Shown here: in pieces, positions 26,241-35,319 of the stretch
How the letters are laid out: each line of letters opens with the position of its first letter
Position numbering within the stretch: the first letter of the stretch is position 1
NCBI RefSeq assembly: GCF_006539865.1
Contig: NZ_BJNV01000032.1
Coordinates: 1-51,187 of the forward strand
DNA length: 51,187 bases
Direction of reading: 5' to 3'
Source: Zoogloea ramigera
GTDB taxonomy: Bacteria > Pseudomonadota > Gammaproteobacteria > Burkholderiales > Rhodocyclaceae
The notes under the pieces: generated by a model
Seen by the model: the letters and a program-made list of their open reading frames with translations, nothing else
Told to the model about the DNA's origin: nothing
The model's database searches: none
Position numbers and translations under genes: made by a program

Positions 26241-26259
26241 TAGAATGGGCGCCATTCTA
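26241..26259. promoter_or_regulatory. Inverted repeat between divergent mpl and the 26285 gene
   Basis: TAGAATGG and CCATTCTA form an 8-bp inverted repeat with a 3-base centre. Each arm holds a TAGAAT hexamer, a fair -10 element, one per strand, so it may be two face-to-face promoters, one for mpl and one for the rightward operon, or an operator. Good -35 boxes are not evident. Confidence 0.5.
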
Positions 26260-26284
26260 ATCGAACGGGGAGCTCCGACCGCCC

Positions 26285-26914
26285 ATGACGCGCCCTGCCG
26301 TTCCACACCGCAGCAACCTGCGCCGTGAGATCGCCGCCCTGGCGGCCCGCATGATCGCCGAAGATGGCATCTCCGATTACGGTTTTGCCAAGCGCAAGGC
26401 CGCCCGCCAGCTGGGCGCCGTGAACGCCGACGAACTCCCCAACAACGCCGAGATAGACGCCGAAGTCCGCACCTACCTGTCGGTTTTTCAGGACGAGGAA
26501 CACCTCGAACGTCAGCAGTTCATGCGCGTTGCCGCGGCCGAGATCATGCGCGAACTTGAAGCCTTCCGCCCCTACCTCACCGGCGCCGTGCTCGAAGGCA
26601 CCGCCGGGCGCTACGCCGAAGTAGAGATCGATCTGTTTCCCGAAAGCGCCAAGGAAGTCGAGATCTTCTTCCTCAACCACGCGGTCAACTACGAGCACCG
26701 GGAGCCGCGCCGCAATCAGCCCGACGCCCCCGAGGCGATCCTCGTCTTCGACTGGGGCGACGTGCCGGTCAAGCTGCGCATCTATTCGCCCGACGTCGAG
26801 CGCCTCACCCGCCGCGGCCCCCACGGCGCACGGCAGATGGAACGGGCCCGCCTCGCCACCGTGGAAACCCTCATCAAGCAGGGCCCCGCCGAAAGCATTG
26901 ACATCCAGCCATGA
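26285..26914 (+). CDS. Conserved hypothetical protein adjacent to mpl
   Basis: A 209-residue soluble protein. The N-terminal segment (LRREIAALAARMIAEDGISDYGFAKRKAARQLG) is a helical block followed by a long alpha/beta region (VEIDLFPESAKEVEIFFLNHAVNYEHRE). I recognise it as a betaproteobacterial conserved family often found next to mpl and sometimes labelled as a MurC-type ligase, but nothing in the sequence supports a ligase: there is no ATP loop. It is divergent from mpl; its stop overlaps the ATG of the thioredoxin gene. Function unknown. Confidence 0.75.
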   Translation: MTRPAVPHRSNLRREIAALAARMIAEDGISDYGFAKRKAARQLGAVNADELPNNAEIDAEVRTYLSVFQDEEHLERQQFMRVAAAEIMRELEAFRPYLTGAVLEGTAGRYAEVEIDLFPESAKEVEIFFLNHAVNYEHREPRRNQPDAPEAILVFDWGDVPVKLRIYSPDVERLTRRGPHGARQMERARLATVETLIKQGPAESIDIQP

Positions 26915-27474
26915 AGAACAAGCTCCCCATCATCCTGGCGCTCGTCGCAGCCCTCGCCGCGGCCGCCGCCGGCATGTACACCGCCCGCCAGCAGGCAGCC
27001 ACCGCCCCGAGCGCCGCCCCCGCCACCGCCACCCAGGCTCAGCACGCAGCGCTCAACACTCTGCTGGGCCTCGAGCTCGCCGACACGAGCGGCACCCGGC
27101 AGCCCCTGGCCCAATGGAAGGGCAAGATCCTGGTGCTCAACTTCTGGGCCACCTGGTGCCCCCCGTGCCGCAAGGAGATCCCGGCCTTTTCGGCCATGAG
27201 CGGCAAATACCGGGACAAAGGCGTGCAATTTGTCGGCATCAGCATCGACACGCCCACCAATGTGCGCGACTTCCAGCGCGAGCACCGGGTCGACTACCCC
27301 CTGCTGATCGCAGAGCCCTCCGTCGTGCAGCTCACCGAAAGCCTGGGCAATGCCGCCCAGGGGCTGCCATTTACCGTGATCGTCGACAAAACAGGCGTGA
27401 TCAGCCGCGTAAAGGTGGGCATGCTGTCCGAAGACGATCTCGACACCACATTGGGCCGCCTGACTCGCCCGTGA
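26911..27474 (+). CDS. TlpA/ResA-type thiol-disulfide oxidoreductase
   Basis: A 187-residue protein with an N-terminal signal anchor (about 5-22), an Ala-rich linker, and a thioredoxin domain with the active-site WCPPC (Cys83, Cys86) in FWATWCPPCRKEIP. The cis-Pro loop is GLPFTVIVDKTG. Such periplasmic reductases keep cytochrome c or other apoprotein thiols reduced. It overlaps the upstream hypothetical gene (ATGA), so the two form an operon; aroQ follows after 60 bp. Confidence 0.9.
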   Translation: MKNKLPIILALVAALAAAAAGMYTARQQAATAPSAAPATATQAQHAALNTLLGLELADTSGTRQPLAQWKGKILVLNFWATWCPPCRKEIPAFSAMSGKYRDKGVQFVGISIDTPTNVRDFQREHRVDYPLLIAEPSVVQLTESLGNAAQGLPFTVIVDKTGVISRVKVGMLSEDDLDTTLGRLTRP

Positions 27475-27534
27475 GGCCCTGACAGGCGCCCTCGCGGTGG
27501 ACAATTTGCGCCGAATTGCGGCAAACTTGCACAC

Positions 27535-28032
27535 ATGACGCGGAAAACTCGCACCCAGGAAGCCCGCACCGAGAGCCTGCCGCAGCGTCGCGTACTGGTT
27601 CTGCATGGGCCTAACCTCAACCTCCTCAGCAGCCGGGACCCCATCTCCGGCGAGCAGCTCACGCTCGCCGACGTCCACGGCGCCATGGAGAGCCGGGCCC
27701 GGGCCGACGGGGTGCTGCTCGAATCCTTCCAGAGCAACCACGAAGGCGAGCTCATCGACCGGGTTCAGGCCGCCGGCAGCGAGGGTGCCGACTTCATCAT
27801 CATCAACCCGGCGGGCTACACCCACACCAGCGTCGCGCTGCGCGACGCCCTCTGCGAAGTCGGGATTCCCTTCGTCGAGGTGCATCTGGCCAACATCCAC
27901 GCCCGCGAGCCCTTCCGCAAGCATTCCTATTTCTCCGACAAGGCTGTCGGAGTGATCTCCGGGCTGGGCGCCCAGGGCTATCAACTCGCCCTCGAGTTCG
28001 CCCTCGCCCGCCTCCGCGCCTCCGGCGCCTGA
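27535..28032 (+). CDS. aroQ: Type II 3-dehydroquinate dehydratase, lid tyrosine missing
   Basis: A 165-residue AroQ with the expected [33 protein letters not shown] and [21 protein letters not shown] blocks. It should convert 3-dehydroquinate to 3-dehydroshikimate. However, the flexible lid reads [14 protein letters not shown]: the catalytic Arg (Arg34) is present but the catalytic Tyr five residues on is Gly39, and no Tyr lies in the loop. The enzyme may be inactive or altered. It has a 16-residue leader compared with the usual about 147 residues and no clear ribosome binding site. The position before accB-accC is the normal one for aroQ. Confidence 0.88.
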   Translation: MTRKTRTQEARTESLPQRRVLVLHGPNLNLLSSRDPISGEQLTLADVHGAMESRARADGVLLESFQSNHEGELIDRVQAAGSEGADFIIINPAGYTHTSVALRDALCEVGIPFVEVHLANIHAREPFRKHSYFSDKAVGVISGLGAQGYQLALEFALARLRASGA

Positions 28033-28089
28033 CACAGACATCCGCGGCCCCTCGCCCGAGCGGCCGCCATACATATCAAGGGGAACACT

Positions 28090-28545
28090 ATGGACCTTCG
28101 CAAACTCAAGAAACTGATCGACCTGGTTCAGGAATCCGGCATCTCCGAACTCGAAGTCACCGAAGGCGAAGAAAAGGTGCGCATCGCCAAACACTCCACC
28201 GGCCCGGCACCGATGAGCTACGCCCCCCAGGCCCCGGTCATGCACGCAGCCCCGGCCGCTGCTGCGCCGGCCGCCGTTGCCCCCGCCGCCAGCGAGCCCA
28301 CCCTGCCCGACGGCCACGTGGTCAAGTCGCCGATGGTCGGCACCTTCTACCGGGCCAGCGCCCCGGGCGCCAAGCCCATCGTCGAAGTCGGCCAGACCGT
28401 CGCCGTGGGCGACATCCTGTGCATCATCGAAGCCATGAAGCTCATGAACGAGATCGAAGCCGATGCCGCCGGCACCATCAAGGCGATCCTGGTGGAAAAC
28501 GGTGAGCCGCTCGAATACGGCGAGCCCCTCTTCATCATCGGCTGA
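28090..28545 (+). CDS. accB: Biotin carboxyl carrier protein of acetyl-CoA carboxylase
   Basis: A 151-residue protein: an N-terminal helical part ([30 protein letters not shown]), an Ala/Pro-rich linker (about 40-72), and the biotinyl domain with the biotin-accepting Lys117 in [12 protein letters not shown]. It carries carboxybiotin between AccC and the transferase in fatty acid synthesis. AAGGGG precedes ATG 28090. accC begins 3 bp after the stop. Confidence 0.97.
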   Translation: MDLRKLKKLIDLVQESGISELEVTEGEEKVRIAKHSTGPAPMSYAPQAPVMHAAPAAAAPAAVAPAASEPTLPDGHVVKSPMVGTFYRASAPGAKPIVEVGQTVAVGDILCIIEAMKLMNEIEADAAGTIKAILVENGEPLEYGEPLFIIG

Positions 28546-28548
28546 CCC

Positions 28549-29916
28549 ATGGCCATGTTCGAGAAGATCCTCATCGCCAACCGCGGCGAAATCGCCCTGC
28601 GGGTGCTGCGCGCCTGCCGTGAGCTGGGCATCAAGACGGTCGCCGTGCACTCCGAGCCGGACGCCGAAGCCAAGTACGTGAAGCTGGCCGACGAATCCGT
28701 CTGCATCGGGCCGGCCTCCTCGACCCTGAGCTACCTCAACATCCCCGCGCTGATCTCCGCCGCCGAGGTCACCGACGCCGAGGCCATCCACCCGGGCTAC
28801 GGCTTCCTGTCCGAGAACGCCGACTTCGCCGAGCGGGTCGAGCAGTCCGGCTTCGTGTTCATTGGCCCCCGCGCCGAGACCATCCGCCTGATGGGCGACA
28901 AGGTCTCCGCCAAGGACGCCATGAAGGCTGCCGGCGTGCCCTGCGTGCCGGGCTCCGAAGGCGCCCTGCCGGACGACCCGAAAGAGATCGTCAAGATCGC
29001 CCGCGCCATCGGCTACCCGGTGATCATCAAGGCGGCTGGCGGCGGCGGCGGGCGCGGCATGCGCGTGGTGCACACCGAGGCCGCGCTGCTCAACGCCGTC
29101 ACCACCACCCGCTCCGAGGCCGGCGCCTTCTTCGGCAACCCCATGGTTTACATGGAGAAGTTCCTGGAAAACCCGCGCCACGTGGAAATCCAGATCCTCG
29201 CCGACCAGCACGGCAACGCCATCCACCTGGGCGAGCGCGACTGCTCCATGCAGCGCCGCCACCAGAAGGTCATCGAGGAAGCCCCCGCGCCCGGCATCGA
29301 GCGTCGCCACATCCTGCGCATCGGCGAACGCTGCGCCGAGGCCTGCCGCAAGATCGGCTACCGGGGCGCCGGCACCTTCGAGTTCCTCTACGAGAACGGC
29401 GAGTTCTACTTCATCGAGATGAACACCCGGGTCCAGGTCGAGCACCCGGTCACCGAGCTCATCACCGGCGTCGACATCGTCCAGGAACAGATCCGCGTCG
29501 CCGCCGGCCAGAAGCTGCGCTACCGGCAAAAAGACATCGAGTTCCGCGGCCACGCGGTTGAGTGCCGCATCAACGCCGAAGACCCGTTCAAGTTCACCCC
29601 CTGCCCGGGCAAGATCGGCAACTGGCATGTCCCCGGCGGCCCCGGCATCCGCGTCGACTCCCACGTGTACAACGGCTACACGGTGCCCCAGCACTACGAC
29701 TCGATGATCGGCAAGCTGATCGCCTACGGTGACACCCGCGACCAGGCCATCCGCCGCATGCGCATCGCCCTGTCCGAGATGCTCGTCGAGGGCATCAAGA
29801 CCAACATCCCGCTGCACCAGGAACTGATGCTTGACGCCCGCTTCGTCGAAGGTGGCACCAGCATCCATTACCTCGAGCACAAGCTGGCCGGGCGCAACGA
29901 GGTCAATAAAAACTGA
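28549..29916 (+). CDS. accC: Biotin carboxylase subunit of acetyl-CoA carboxylase
   Basis: A 455-residue ATP-grasp enzyme. It opens with [25 protein letters not shown], has the Gly-rich lid [37 protein letters not shown], and the metal and catalytic region [16 protein letters not shown]. It carboxylates the biotin of AccB using ATP and bicarbonate. It lies 3 bp after accB, and its stop shares one base with the prmA start (TGATG), making accB-accC-prmA a tightly coupled unit. Confidence 0.98.
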   Translation: MAMFEKILIANRGEIALRVLRACRELGIKTVAVHSEPDAEAKYVKLADESVCIGPASSTLSYLNIPALISAAEVTDAEAIHPGYGFLSENADFAERVEQSGFVFIGPRAETIRLMGDKVSAKDAMKAAGVPCVPGSEGALPDDPKEIVKIARAIGYPVIIKAAGGGGGRGMRVVHTEAALLNAVTTTRSEAGAFFGNPMVYMEKFLENPRHVEIQILADQHGNAIHLGERDCSMQRRHQKVIEEAPAPGIERRHILRIGERCAEACRKIGYRGAGTFEFLYENGEFYFIEMNTRVQVEHPVTELITGVDIVQEQIRVAAGQKLRYRQKDIEFRGHAVECRINAEDPFKFTPCPGKIGNWHVPGGPGIRVDSHVYNGYTVPQHYDSMIGKLIAYGDTRDQAIRRMRIALSEMLVEGIKTNIPLHQELMLDARFVEGGTSIHYLEHKLAGRNEVNKN

Positions 29917-30818
29917 TGTGGATCTCCGTCATCCTGCAAGCTGACGCGACGCGCGCCGAAGCCCTCTCCGAAGCGCTGATGGAGCACGGCGCCCTGTCGG
30001 TCAGCATCGACGACGCCGACGCCGGCACCGACGCCGAAAAACCCCAGTTCGGCGAGCCGGGCATGCACCCGGCCAGCCTGTGGGACCACAGCCGCGTCGT
30101 CGCCCTCTTCGACACCGACATCGACCTGGCCCAGGCCCTAGCCACCGCCTCCGCCGCGGCCGGCCTGGCTGCCGTGCCGCCCTTCACCATCGAGGAAGTC
30201 GAGGAGCAGAACTGGGTGCAACTCACCCAGAGCCAGTTCGACCCGATCCGCATCACCGACCGGCTCTGGATCGTGCCCACCTGGCACACCGCCCCCGACG
30301 CCAGCGCGATCAACCTCGTCCTCGACCCCGGCATGGCCTTCGGCACCGGCTCCCACCCCACCACCCGGCTGTGCCTCGAATGGCTCACCGAGGTCGTCAC
30401 GCCGGGCGTCTCGGTGCTCGACTACGGCTGCGGCTCCGGCATCCTGGCGATCGCCGCGGTGAAGCTCGGGGCGGGTGAGGTCACCGGCGTCGACATCGAC
30501 GAGAAAGCCGTCTCCACCGCCGCCGACAACGCCGCCAACAACGGCGTCAGCCTGCACCTGCAGGTTTCGGCCAAGCCGCTCGACGGCACCTTCCAGCGGG
30601 TCGTGGCCAACATCCTGACCAACCCGCTCAAGATGCTCGCGCCGCTGCTCGCCGCCCGGGTCGCCCCCGGCGGCAAGCTCGCCCTCTCCGGCGTGCTCGA
30701 AGCCCAGGCCGCCGAGGTCATCGCCGCCTACGCACCCTACATTGCCCTGCGCGTCGGCGCGACCCACGAAGGCTGGGTCCGCCTCGAAGGCGAGCACCCG
30801 GCACCGGCCGTGCCATGA
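29916..30818 (+). CDS. prmA: Ribosomal protein L11 methyltransferase
   Basis: A 300-residue PrmA. The N-terminal L11-recognition domain ends in EEQNWVQLTQSQFDPI; the catalytic domain has LDPGMAFGTGSHPTTRLCLEWL, the SAM-binding VLDYGCGSGILAIAA and the acceptor motif VANILTNPL (NxxxxPL). It trimethylates ribosomal protein L11. The start shares a base with the accC stop, and its stop overlaps the next ATG. Confidence 0.96.
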   Translation: MWISVILQADATRAEALSEALMEHGALSVSIDDADAGTDAEKPQFGEPGMHPASLWDHSRVVALFDTDIDLAQALATASAAAGLAAVPPFTIEEVEEQNWVQLTQSQFDPIRITDRLWIVPTWHTAPDASAINLVLDPGMAFGTGSHPTTRLCLEWLTEVVTPGVSVLDYGCGSGILAIAAVKLGAGEVTGVDIDEKAVSTAADNAANNGVSLHLQVSAKPLDGTFQRVVANILTNPLKMLAPLLAARVAPGGKLALSGVLEAQAAEVIAAYAPYIALRVGATHEGWVRLEGEHPAPAVP

Positions 30819-32251
30819 TCCTGGCCCGCTGCCCCGCGTGCGCCACCACCTTCCGGGTGCGCCCGGAGCAGCTGCGCGCCCGCCAGGGGCGGGTGCGCTG
30901 CGGCCATTGCCAGCACGCCTTCAACGCCCTCGAAACCCTCGTCGACGAAGGCTCGGCCGACGAGGCTCTGGCGCTGGCCCACGCCGAGCCACCCCCCGCC
31001 AAGAGCCCGGCGGCGCCACTCTTCGTTCTCGAAGAGAAGACCGAGACCGAGCCCTTCCCGCCCATCGAGCCCTCCCCCGACGAAGCGCCTGCAGAAACCG
31101 TCCAGGACGCCCGCCCGGAGCCTGAGGCGCCCCTCGAGTCCCCGGACTTCGTGTTCGACGAGGCCCCTCCTGCGGCCCCCGGCCCCGACGAAGCCATGGA
31201 GCCGGGCTCTGCAGACTTCGAACTCCCGCCCCCGGACGAGGCCCTCCCATCCGACGCCGAACGCATCGAGCCCCACGGCGAGGTCGAACTCGCCGCCGAG
31301 TGGCCGGCCGTCGAGATCGAGGTCGGCGAACTCCCGCCGCCCGACGAGCCCGCCGAAACGCAAGCGGCAAGGCCCTCCGACGACGCGCCCGAGGGCGAAC
31401 TCGCGATCGAGCTCCCGCCAGCCACCGATCCCGAAGCCGACACCGAGTCCGACACCGCCTCGCTCCACATCGAAGCCGGCCCGCCGTTTGCGCCGCCGTT
31501 CCGGCCCGAGTGGCCCGACGCCTCCGAACTCGAGCTCAAGGCCGAGCCAACCGCGGCCCCCCTCGACTTCGACTCCCTGCTGCATCGCCAGGACAGCGGT
31601 GACACCGGCAGCGCCCCGACACCGGAAGCCATCGACACGGCCCCGTTCGCAGCGCCGCTCACCGCCCCGCCCCCCCGCAAGGACGAAGACGAAAGCCCCG
31701 ACGCCTGGCCAAGCCAGGCCGCGATCGACGACAACGAAACCGAAGCCGAAGCCACCGAAGAAAAGCCCTCAGGCATGCTGCGCCAGGCGGCATGGGCTGC
31801 CGGCGCCACGCTGCTGGCCCTCGCGCTGCTGGCCCAGGGCGTACTGGTCTTCCGCAACCAGATCGTCCAGTCCTCGCCCCACATGCGGCCCCTCATGGAG
31901 AACCTGTGCGCCGGCATCGGCTGCGACCTGCCACTGCCCCGTGACGCCACGCTGATCGCCATCGAAAGCTCCGACATCCAGCCCGATGCGAGCCGCGAAG
32001 CCTTCTTCACGCTCCACGTCACCCTGCGCAACCGCGCAGAGTTCGCCCAGGCCCACCCCCACCTCGAAGTCACCCTCACCGACGCCCGCGACAAGGCCCT
32101 CGTCCGGCGCGTGCTGGAGCCCGCCCAGTGGCTGCCCGCCGACGCCCCCAAAGACGCCTTCCCGGCCCACCGGGAGATCGCCGCCCAGGTCGCCTTCGAG
32201 GCGCCGATGGTGGCTGCCGCCGGATACCGTGTGTGGGTCTTCTATCCCTGA
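30815..32251 (+). CDS. Zinc-ribbon (MJ0042) and DUF3426 membrane protein
   Basis: A 478-residue protein. The N-terminus is an MJ0042-type zinc ribbon with Cys6, Cys9, Cys29 and Cys32 (CPACATTFRV, CGHC). Residues about 45-315 are a long acidic, Pro/Glu/Ala-rich, low-complexity tract. One TM helix (about 325-345) leads to a C-terminal DUF3426 domain (about 350-478) outside the cytoplasm. This layout is common after prmA in betaproteobacteria; the function is unknown. The start overlaps the prmA stop (ATGA). Confidence 0.85.
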   Translation: MILARCPACATTFRVRPEQLRARQGRVRCGHCQHAFNALETLVDEGSADEALALAHAEPPPAKSPAAPLFVLEEKTETEPFPPIEPSPDEAPAETVQDARPEPEAPLESPDFVFDEAPPAAPGPDEAMEPGSADFELPPPDEALPSDAERIEPHGEVELAAEWPAVEIEVGELPPPDEPAETQAARPSDDAPEGELAIELPPATDPEADTESDTASLHIEAGPPFAPPFRPEWPDASELELKAEPTAAPLDFDSLLHRQDSGDTGSAPTPEAIDTAPFAAPLTAPPPRKDEDESPDAWPSQAAIDDNETEAEATEEKPSGMLRQAAWAAGATLLALALLAQGVLVFRNQIVQSSPHMRPLMENLCAGIGCDLPLPRDATLIAIESSDIQPDASREAFFTLHVTLRNRAEFAQAHPHLEVTLTDARDKALVRRVLEPAQWLPADAPKDAFPAHREIAAQVAFEAPMVAAAGYRVWVFYP

Positions 32252-32273
32252 CCCCTTCCAGAACGCCACGCCA

Positions 32274-33209
32274 ATGTCCACGCTCATCTGCGGCTCCATC
32301 GCCTTCGATTCGATCATGGTGTTCCATGACCGCTTCCGCAATCACATCCTGCCCGAGCAGCTCCACATCCTGAACGTCTCGTTCTTCGTGCCCGAGATGC
32401 GGCGCGAGTTCGGCGGCTGCGCCGGCAACATCGCCTACAGCCTCAAGCTGCTGGGCGGCGCGCCGCTGATCATGGCCACCGTCGGCGACGACGCGGCGCC
32501 CTACCTCGAGCGCCTCGACCGCCTCGGCCTGCCCCGCAGCCACGTCACCACCGTGCCGGGCAGCTTCACCGCCCAGGCCTTCATCACCACCGACCTCGAC
32601 GACAACCAGATCACCGCCTTCCACCCGGGCGCGATGATGATGTCCCACCTCAACAAGGTGGGCGACGCCAGCGGCGTGCGCCTAGGCATCGTGTCGCCCG
32701 ACGGCCGCGACGGCATGCTCGAGCACACCCGCCAGTTCGCCGAGGCCGGCATCCCCTTCATCTTCGACCCGGGCCAGGGCCTGCCGATGTTCAACGGCGA
32801 CGAACTGCTGGCCTGCCTGCAACTGGCCGACTACTGTACGGTCAACGACTACGAAGCCCGCCTGCTGTGCGACCGCACGGGGCGCAGCATCGAATCCCTG
32901 GCCACCGAGGTGAAGGCGCTGATCGTCACCCGCGGCGGCGAGGGCTCCGAGATCCACACCGGCGGCCGCCGCATCGACATCCCGACGGCCAGCCCCACCG
33001 CGGTCCAGGACCCGACCGGCTGCGGCGATGCCTACCGGGCGGGTCTGCTGTACGGTATCGACAACGGAATGGACTGGGACCAGACTGGCCGCCTCGCCTC
33101 CCTGATGGGCGCCATCAAGATCGCCAGCCGCGGCGGGCAGAACCACACCCCCAGCCGTGACGACATCGCCGAGGCCTATCGCGCAGCCTTCGGCGCCACA
33201 CTTTGGTGA
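32274..33209 (+). CDS. PfkB family carbohydrate/nucleoside kinase
   Basis: A 311-residue ribokinase-fold enzyme. It starts with the family pattern STLICGSIAFDSIM, has GGCAGNIAYSLKLLGG, and the C-terminal signature DPTGCGDAYRAGLLYG that holds the catalytic Asp and the anion hole. Members resembling this one are often called adenosine kinase-like, but the substrate cannot be told from sequence. ATG 32274 is preferred as the conserved start; it lies 22 bp after the DUF3426 gene and may be in the same transcript. Confidence 0.88.
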   Translation: MSTLICGSIAFDSIMVFHDRFRNHILPEQLHILNVSFFVPEMRREFGGCAGNIAYSLKLLGGAPLIMATVGDDAAPYLERLDRLGLPRSHVTTVPGSFTAQAFITTDLDDNQITAFHPGAMMMSHLNKVGDASGVRLGIVSPDGRDGMLEHTRQFAEAGIPFIFDPGQGLPMFNGDELLACLQLADYCTVNDYEARLLCDRTGRSIESLATEVKALIVTRGGEGSEIHTGGRRIDIPTASPTAVQDPTGCGDAYRAGLLYGIDNGMDWDQTGRLASLMGAIKIASRGGQNHTPSRDDIAEAYRAAFGATLW

Positions 33210-33220
33210 AAGGAAAAACC

Positions 33221-33676
33221 ATGCGAATCCTCAATCTGACCATCGCCCTGCTTGCCACCGTCACCCTCGCCGGCTGCGCCAGCGGCCTCGGCGGCGGCGA
33301 CTACCAGCGCGCCGAGGCCCGCCGGGTGATCAGCGTACGGATGGGCGTCGTCGAGAGCGTGCGCCCGGTCAAGCTCGAAGGCACCAAGTCGCCGGTGGGC
33401 AGCCTGGGCGGCGCGGCGATCGGCGGCATCGCCGGCAGCACCGTCGGCCAGGGCAAGGGCGCAGCCATCGCCGCCGTCATCGGCGCGGTGGCGGGCGGCC
33501 TGGCCGGTGCGGCCGCCGAAGAGGGCGTCACCCGCAAGCAGGGCGTCGAGGTCACCCTCAAGATGGACAACGGCGAGCTGCTGGCGGTCACCCAGGAAGA
33601 CGGCGGTGAGAACTTCCAGCCGGGCGAGCGCGTCCGCCTGCTGCAGGACGGCGGCACCACCCGCGTCACCCGCTGA
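33221..33676 (+). CDS. Outer-membrane lipoprotein, SlyB/Pcp-like glycine-zipper
   Basis: A 151-residue lipoprotein with lipobox LAGC (Cys19). The middle carries the glycine-zipper 2TM pattern (GGAAIGGIAGSTVGQGKGAAIAAVIGAVAGGLAGAAAEE), followed by a small beta domain (VEVTLKMDNGELLAVTQE) as in SlyB/Pcp. Such proteins sit in the outer membrane and support envelope integrity. AAAGGA is placed before ATG 33221. It lies 11 bp after the PfkB kinase gene and ends in an intrinsic terminator. Confidence 0.9.
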   Translation: MRILNLTIALLATVTLAGCASGLGGGDYQRAEARRVISVRMGVVESVRPVKLEGTKSPVGSLGGAAIGGIAGSTVGQGKGAAIAAVIGAVAGGLAGAAAEEGVTRKQGVEVTLKMDNGELLAVTQEDGGENFQPGERVRLLQDGGTTRVTR

Positions 33677-33698
33677 AGCCGGTCTGCCTGAGCAAGAC

Positions 33699-33723
33699 AA
33701 AGGGGGCTGCGGCCCCCTTTGTT
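33699..33723 (+). terminator. Rho-independent terminator after the SlyB-like gene
   Basis: AAAGGGGG and CCCCCTTT form an 8-9-bp stem with a CTGCGG loop, followed by GTT. It starts 22 bases after the lipoprotein stop and separates it from the ornithine-lipid genes. The T tract after the stem is short. Confidence 0.75.
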
Positions 33724-33808
33724 ACGTTCATATGCCGGTAACGCCGCCTTCAAGGCCGTGCAATGCAGCATTCCCACAATGCGCGAAAACCCCACGAGGA
33801 TTCTCGCC

Positions 33809-34567
33809 ATGCTGCAAAAGCAACAACAAAGCGCCCAGCGCCCCGGCCGCAACCTGCACGTCGGCCTCGCCACCAGCCAGACCGAAGTGCTGGAAGCCCA
33901 GAAGCTGCGCTACCGGGTCTTCGCCGACGAGATGGGCGCCCGCCTGACCACGCGCAGCCCGGGGGTTGACCGCGACCTCTACGACGCCTTCTGCGAACAC
34001 CTCATCGTGCGCGACGAAGACGCCGGGCGCATCGTCGGCACCTACCGCATCCTCTCGCCGAGCGCCGCCCGCGAAGTGGGCAACTACTACTCCGAGACCG
34101 AGTTCGACATCACCCGCCTGCGCCACCTGAAGAGCCGCATGGTGGAGATCGGCCGCTCCTGCATCGACGCCGATTACCGCTCCGGCGCGGTGATCACCCT
34201 GCTGTGGTCCGGCCTCGCCCGCTACATGCTCGAGAACAAGTACGACTACCTGATCGGCTGCGCTTCGGTGAGCATGGCCGACGGCGGGCACACCGCGGCC
34301 AGTCTGTATAATCGGCTCAAGGACGAGCATCTGTGCCCGCTCGAGTACCGGGTCTTCCCGCGCACGCCGCTGCCCCTGCAGGCCCTGCGCCAGGACATCG
34401 AGGCCGACACGCCGCCGCTCATCAAGGGCTACCTGCGGGCCGGCGCCTGGATCTGCGGCGAGCCGGCCTGGGACCCCGACTTCAACACGGCCGACCTGCC
34501 GGTGCTGCTGCCGGTTTCCCGGCTCGATGCCCGCTACGCCAAACATTTCATGGGACGCAAGGACTGA
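33809..34567 (+). CDS. olsB: L-ornithine N(alpha)-acyltransferase
   Basis: A 252-residue GNAT-like acyltransferase of the OlsB (hemolysin-like) family. It has NLHVGLATSQTEVLEAQKLRYRVFADEMGA, DRDLYDAFCEHLIVRD, GTYRILSP, EIGRSCIDADYRSGAVITLLWSG and PPLIKGYLRAGAWICGEPAWDPDFNTAD, all typical. It moves a 3-hydroxyacyl chain from ACP to ornithine, the first step in phosphorus-free ornithine lipid. ATG 33809 is chosen because GAGGA lies 8 bases upstream; ATG 33779 is possible. It is followed directly by olsA. Confidence 0.92.
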   Translation: MLQKQQQSAQRPGRNLHVGLATSQTEVLEAQKLRYRVFADEMGARLTTRSPGVDRDLYDAFCEHLIVRDEDAGRIVGTYRILSPSAAREVGNYYSETEFDITRLRHLKSRMVEIGRSCIDADYRSGAVITLLWSGLARYMLENKYDYLIGCASVSMADGGHTAASLYNRLKDEHLCPLEYRVFPRTPLPLQALRQDIEADTPPLIKGYLRAGAWICGEPAWDPDFNTADLPVLLPVSRLDARYAKHFMGRKD

Positions 34568-35319
34568 AACCCGCCAGCCCCACCCCAACCGCCGTCCGCC
34601 TGCTCCGCTACGCCCGCCTCGCCGCACATCTGCTGCGCGGCACGGCGATCGCGGCCATTGGCTTTCCGTTCCTCCGCCCCGCACGGCAGATCCGCCTCAG
34701 GCAGCGCTGGTCGGCCCACCTGCTGAAGATCCTCGGCATCCGCCTCGAGAAGGACGAGCCCTTCGTCGCCCCCGGCAGCCTGCTGGTCGCCAACCATGTG
34801 TCGTGGCTGGACATCTTCGTGATCAACGCCGCCTATCCGGCCGCCTTCATCTCGAAGGCCGAGGTGCGCGAGTGGCCGCTGATCGGCTGGCTGGCCGCCA
34901 AAAACGAGACGGTCTTCCTGCGCCGCGGCAGCCGCGGCCATGCGCGCATCGTGAACGCTGAGATCGCCAGCCTCCTGGGCCGCGGGCGCCAGGTGGCCTT
35001 GTTTCCGGAGGGCACCACCACCGACGGCAGCCAGGTGCACCCCTTCCATGCGGCGCTGCTGCAGCCGGCCATCGAGGCCGGCGCGCCGATCCAGCCCCTC
35101 GCCCTGTGCTATCGCCTGCCGGACGGCCGTTTCACTCGCGCCCCGGCCTACGACGGCGACGTGAGCCTGCTGGATTGCCTGAAAGCCATCGTGGCCGAGA
35201 GGGAGATCGTTGCACGCATCCACGTGCTGCCCCAGCTGGCGACCACGGAACTGCCCGACCGCAAGCGCCTGTCCCAGCGCGCCCGCGACGCGATCGTCGA
35301 GCGGATCGCCAACTGTTGA
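34564..35319 (+). CDS. olsA: Lyso-ornithine lipid O-acyltransferase (PlsC family), CTG start
   Basis: A 251-residue PlsC-type acyltransferase with one N-terminal hydrophobic segment, the NHVSWLD active site (His78, Asp83), and FPEGTTTDG. Behind olsB it should add the second acyl chain to make ornithine lipid. No ATG, GTG or TTG exists in frame between 34333 and the NHVSWLD motif. CTG 34564 overlaps the olsB stop (CTGA), just where an ATGA overlap would be expected, with AAGGA right before it. The start is therefore probably non-canonical, or the sequence has an A-to-C change. Confidence 0.88.
   Translation: MKPASPTPTAVRLLRYARLAAHLLRGTAIAAIGFPFLRPARQIRLRQRWSAHLLKILGIRLEKDEPFVAPGSLLVANHVSWLDIFVINAAYPAAFISKAEVREWPLIGWLAAKNETVFLRRGSRGHARIVNAEIASLLGRGRQVALFPEGTTTDGSQVHPFHAALLQPAIEAGAPIQPLALCYRLPDGRFTRAPAYDGDVSLLDCLKAIVAEREIVARIHVLPQLATTELPDRKRLSQRARDAIVERIANC

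Noticed and set aside
26285-26914. Possible MurC-type ligase, as this family is sometimes labelled
   Set aside because: The sequence lacks the Mur ATP-binding loop and is far too short; the label probably comes from its position beside mpl.
26782-29880. A 1032-codon open frame on the - strand opposite tlpA, aroQ, accB and accC
   Set aside because: It covers four well-supported genes on the other strand and has no domain pattern; a codon-bias shadow.
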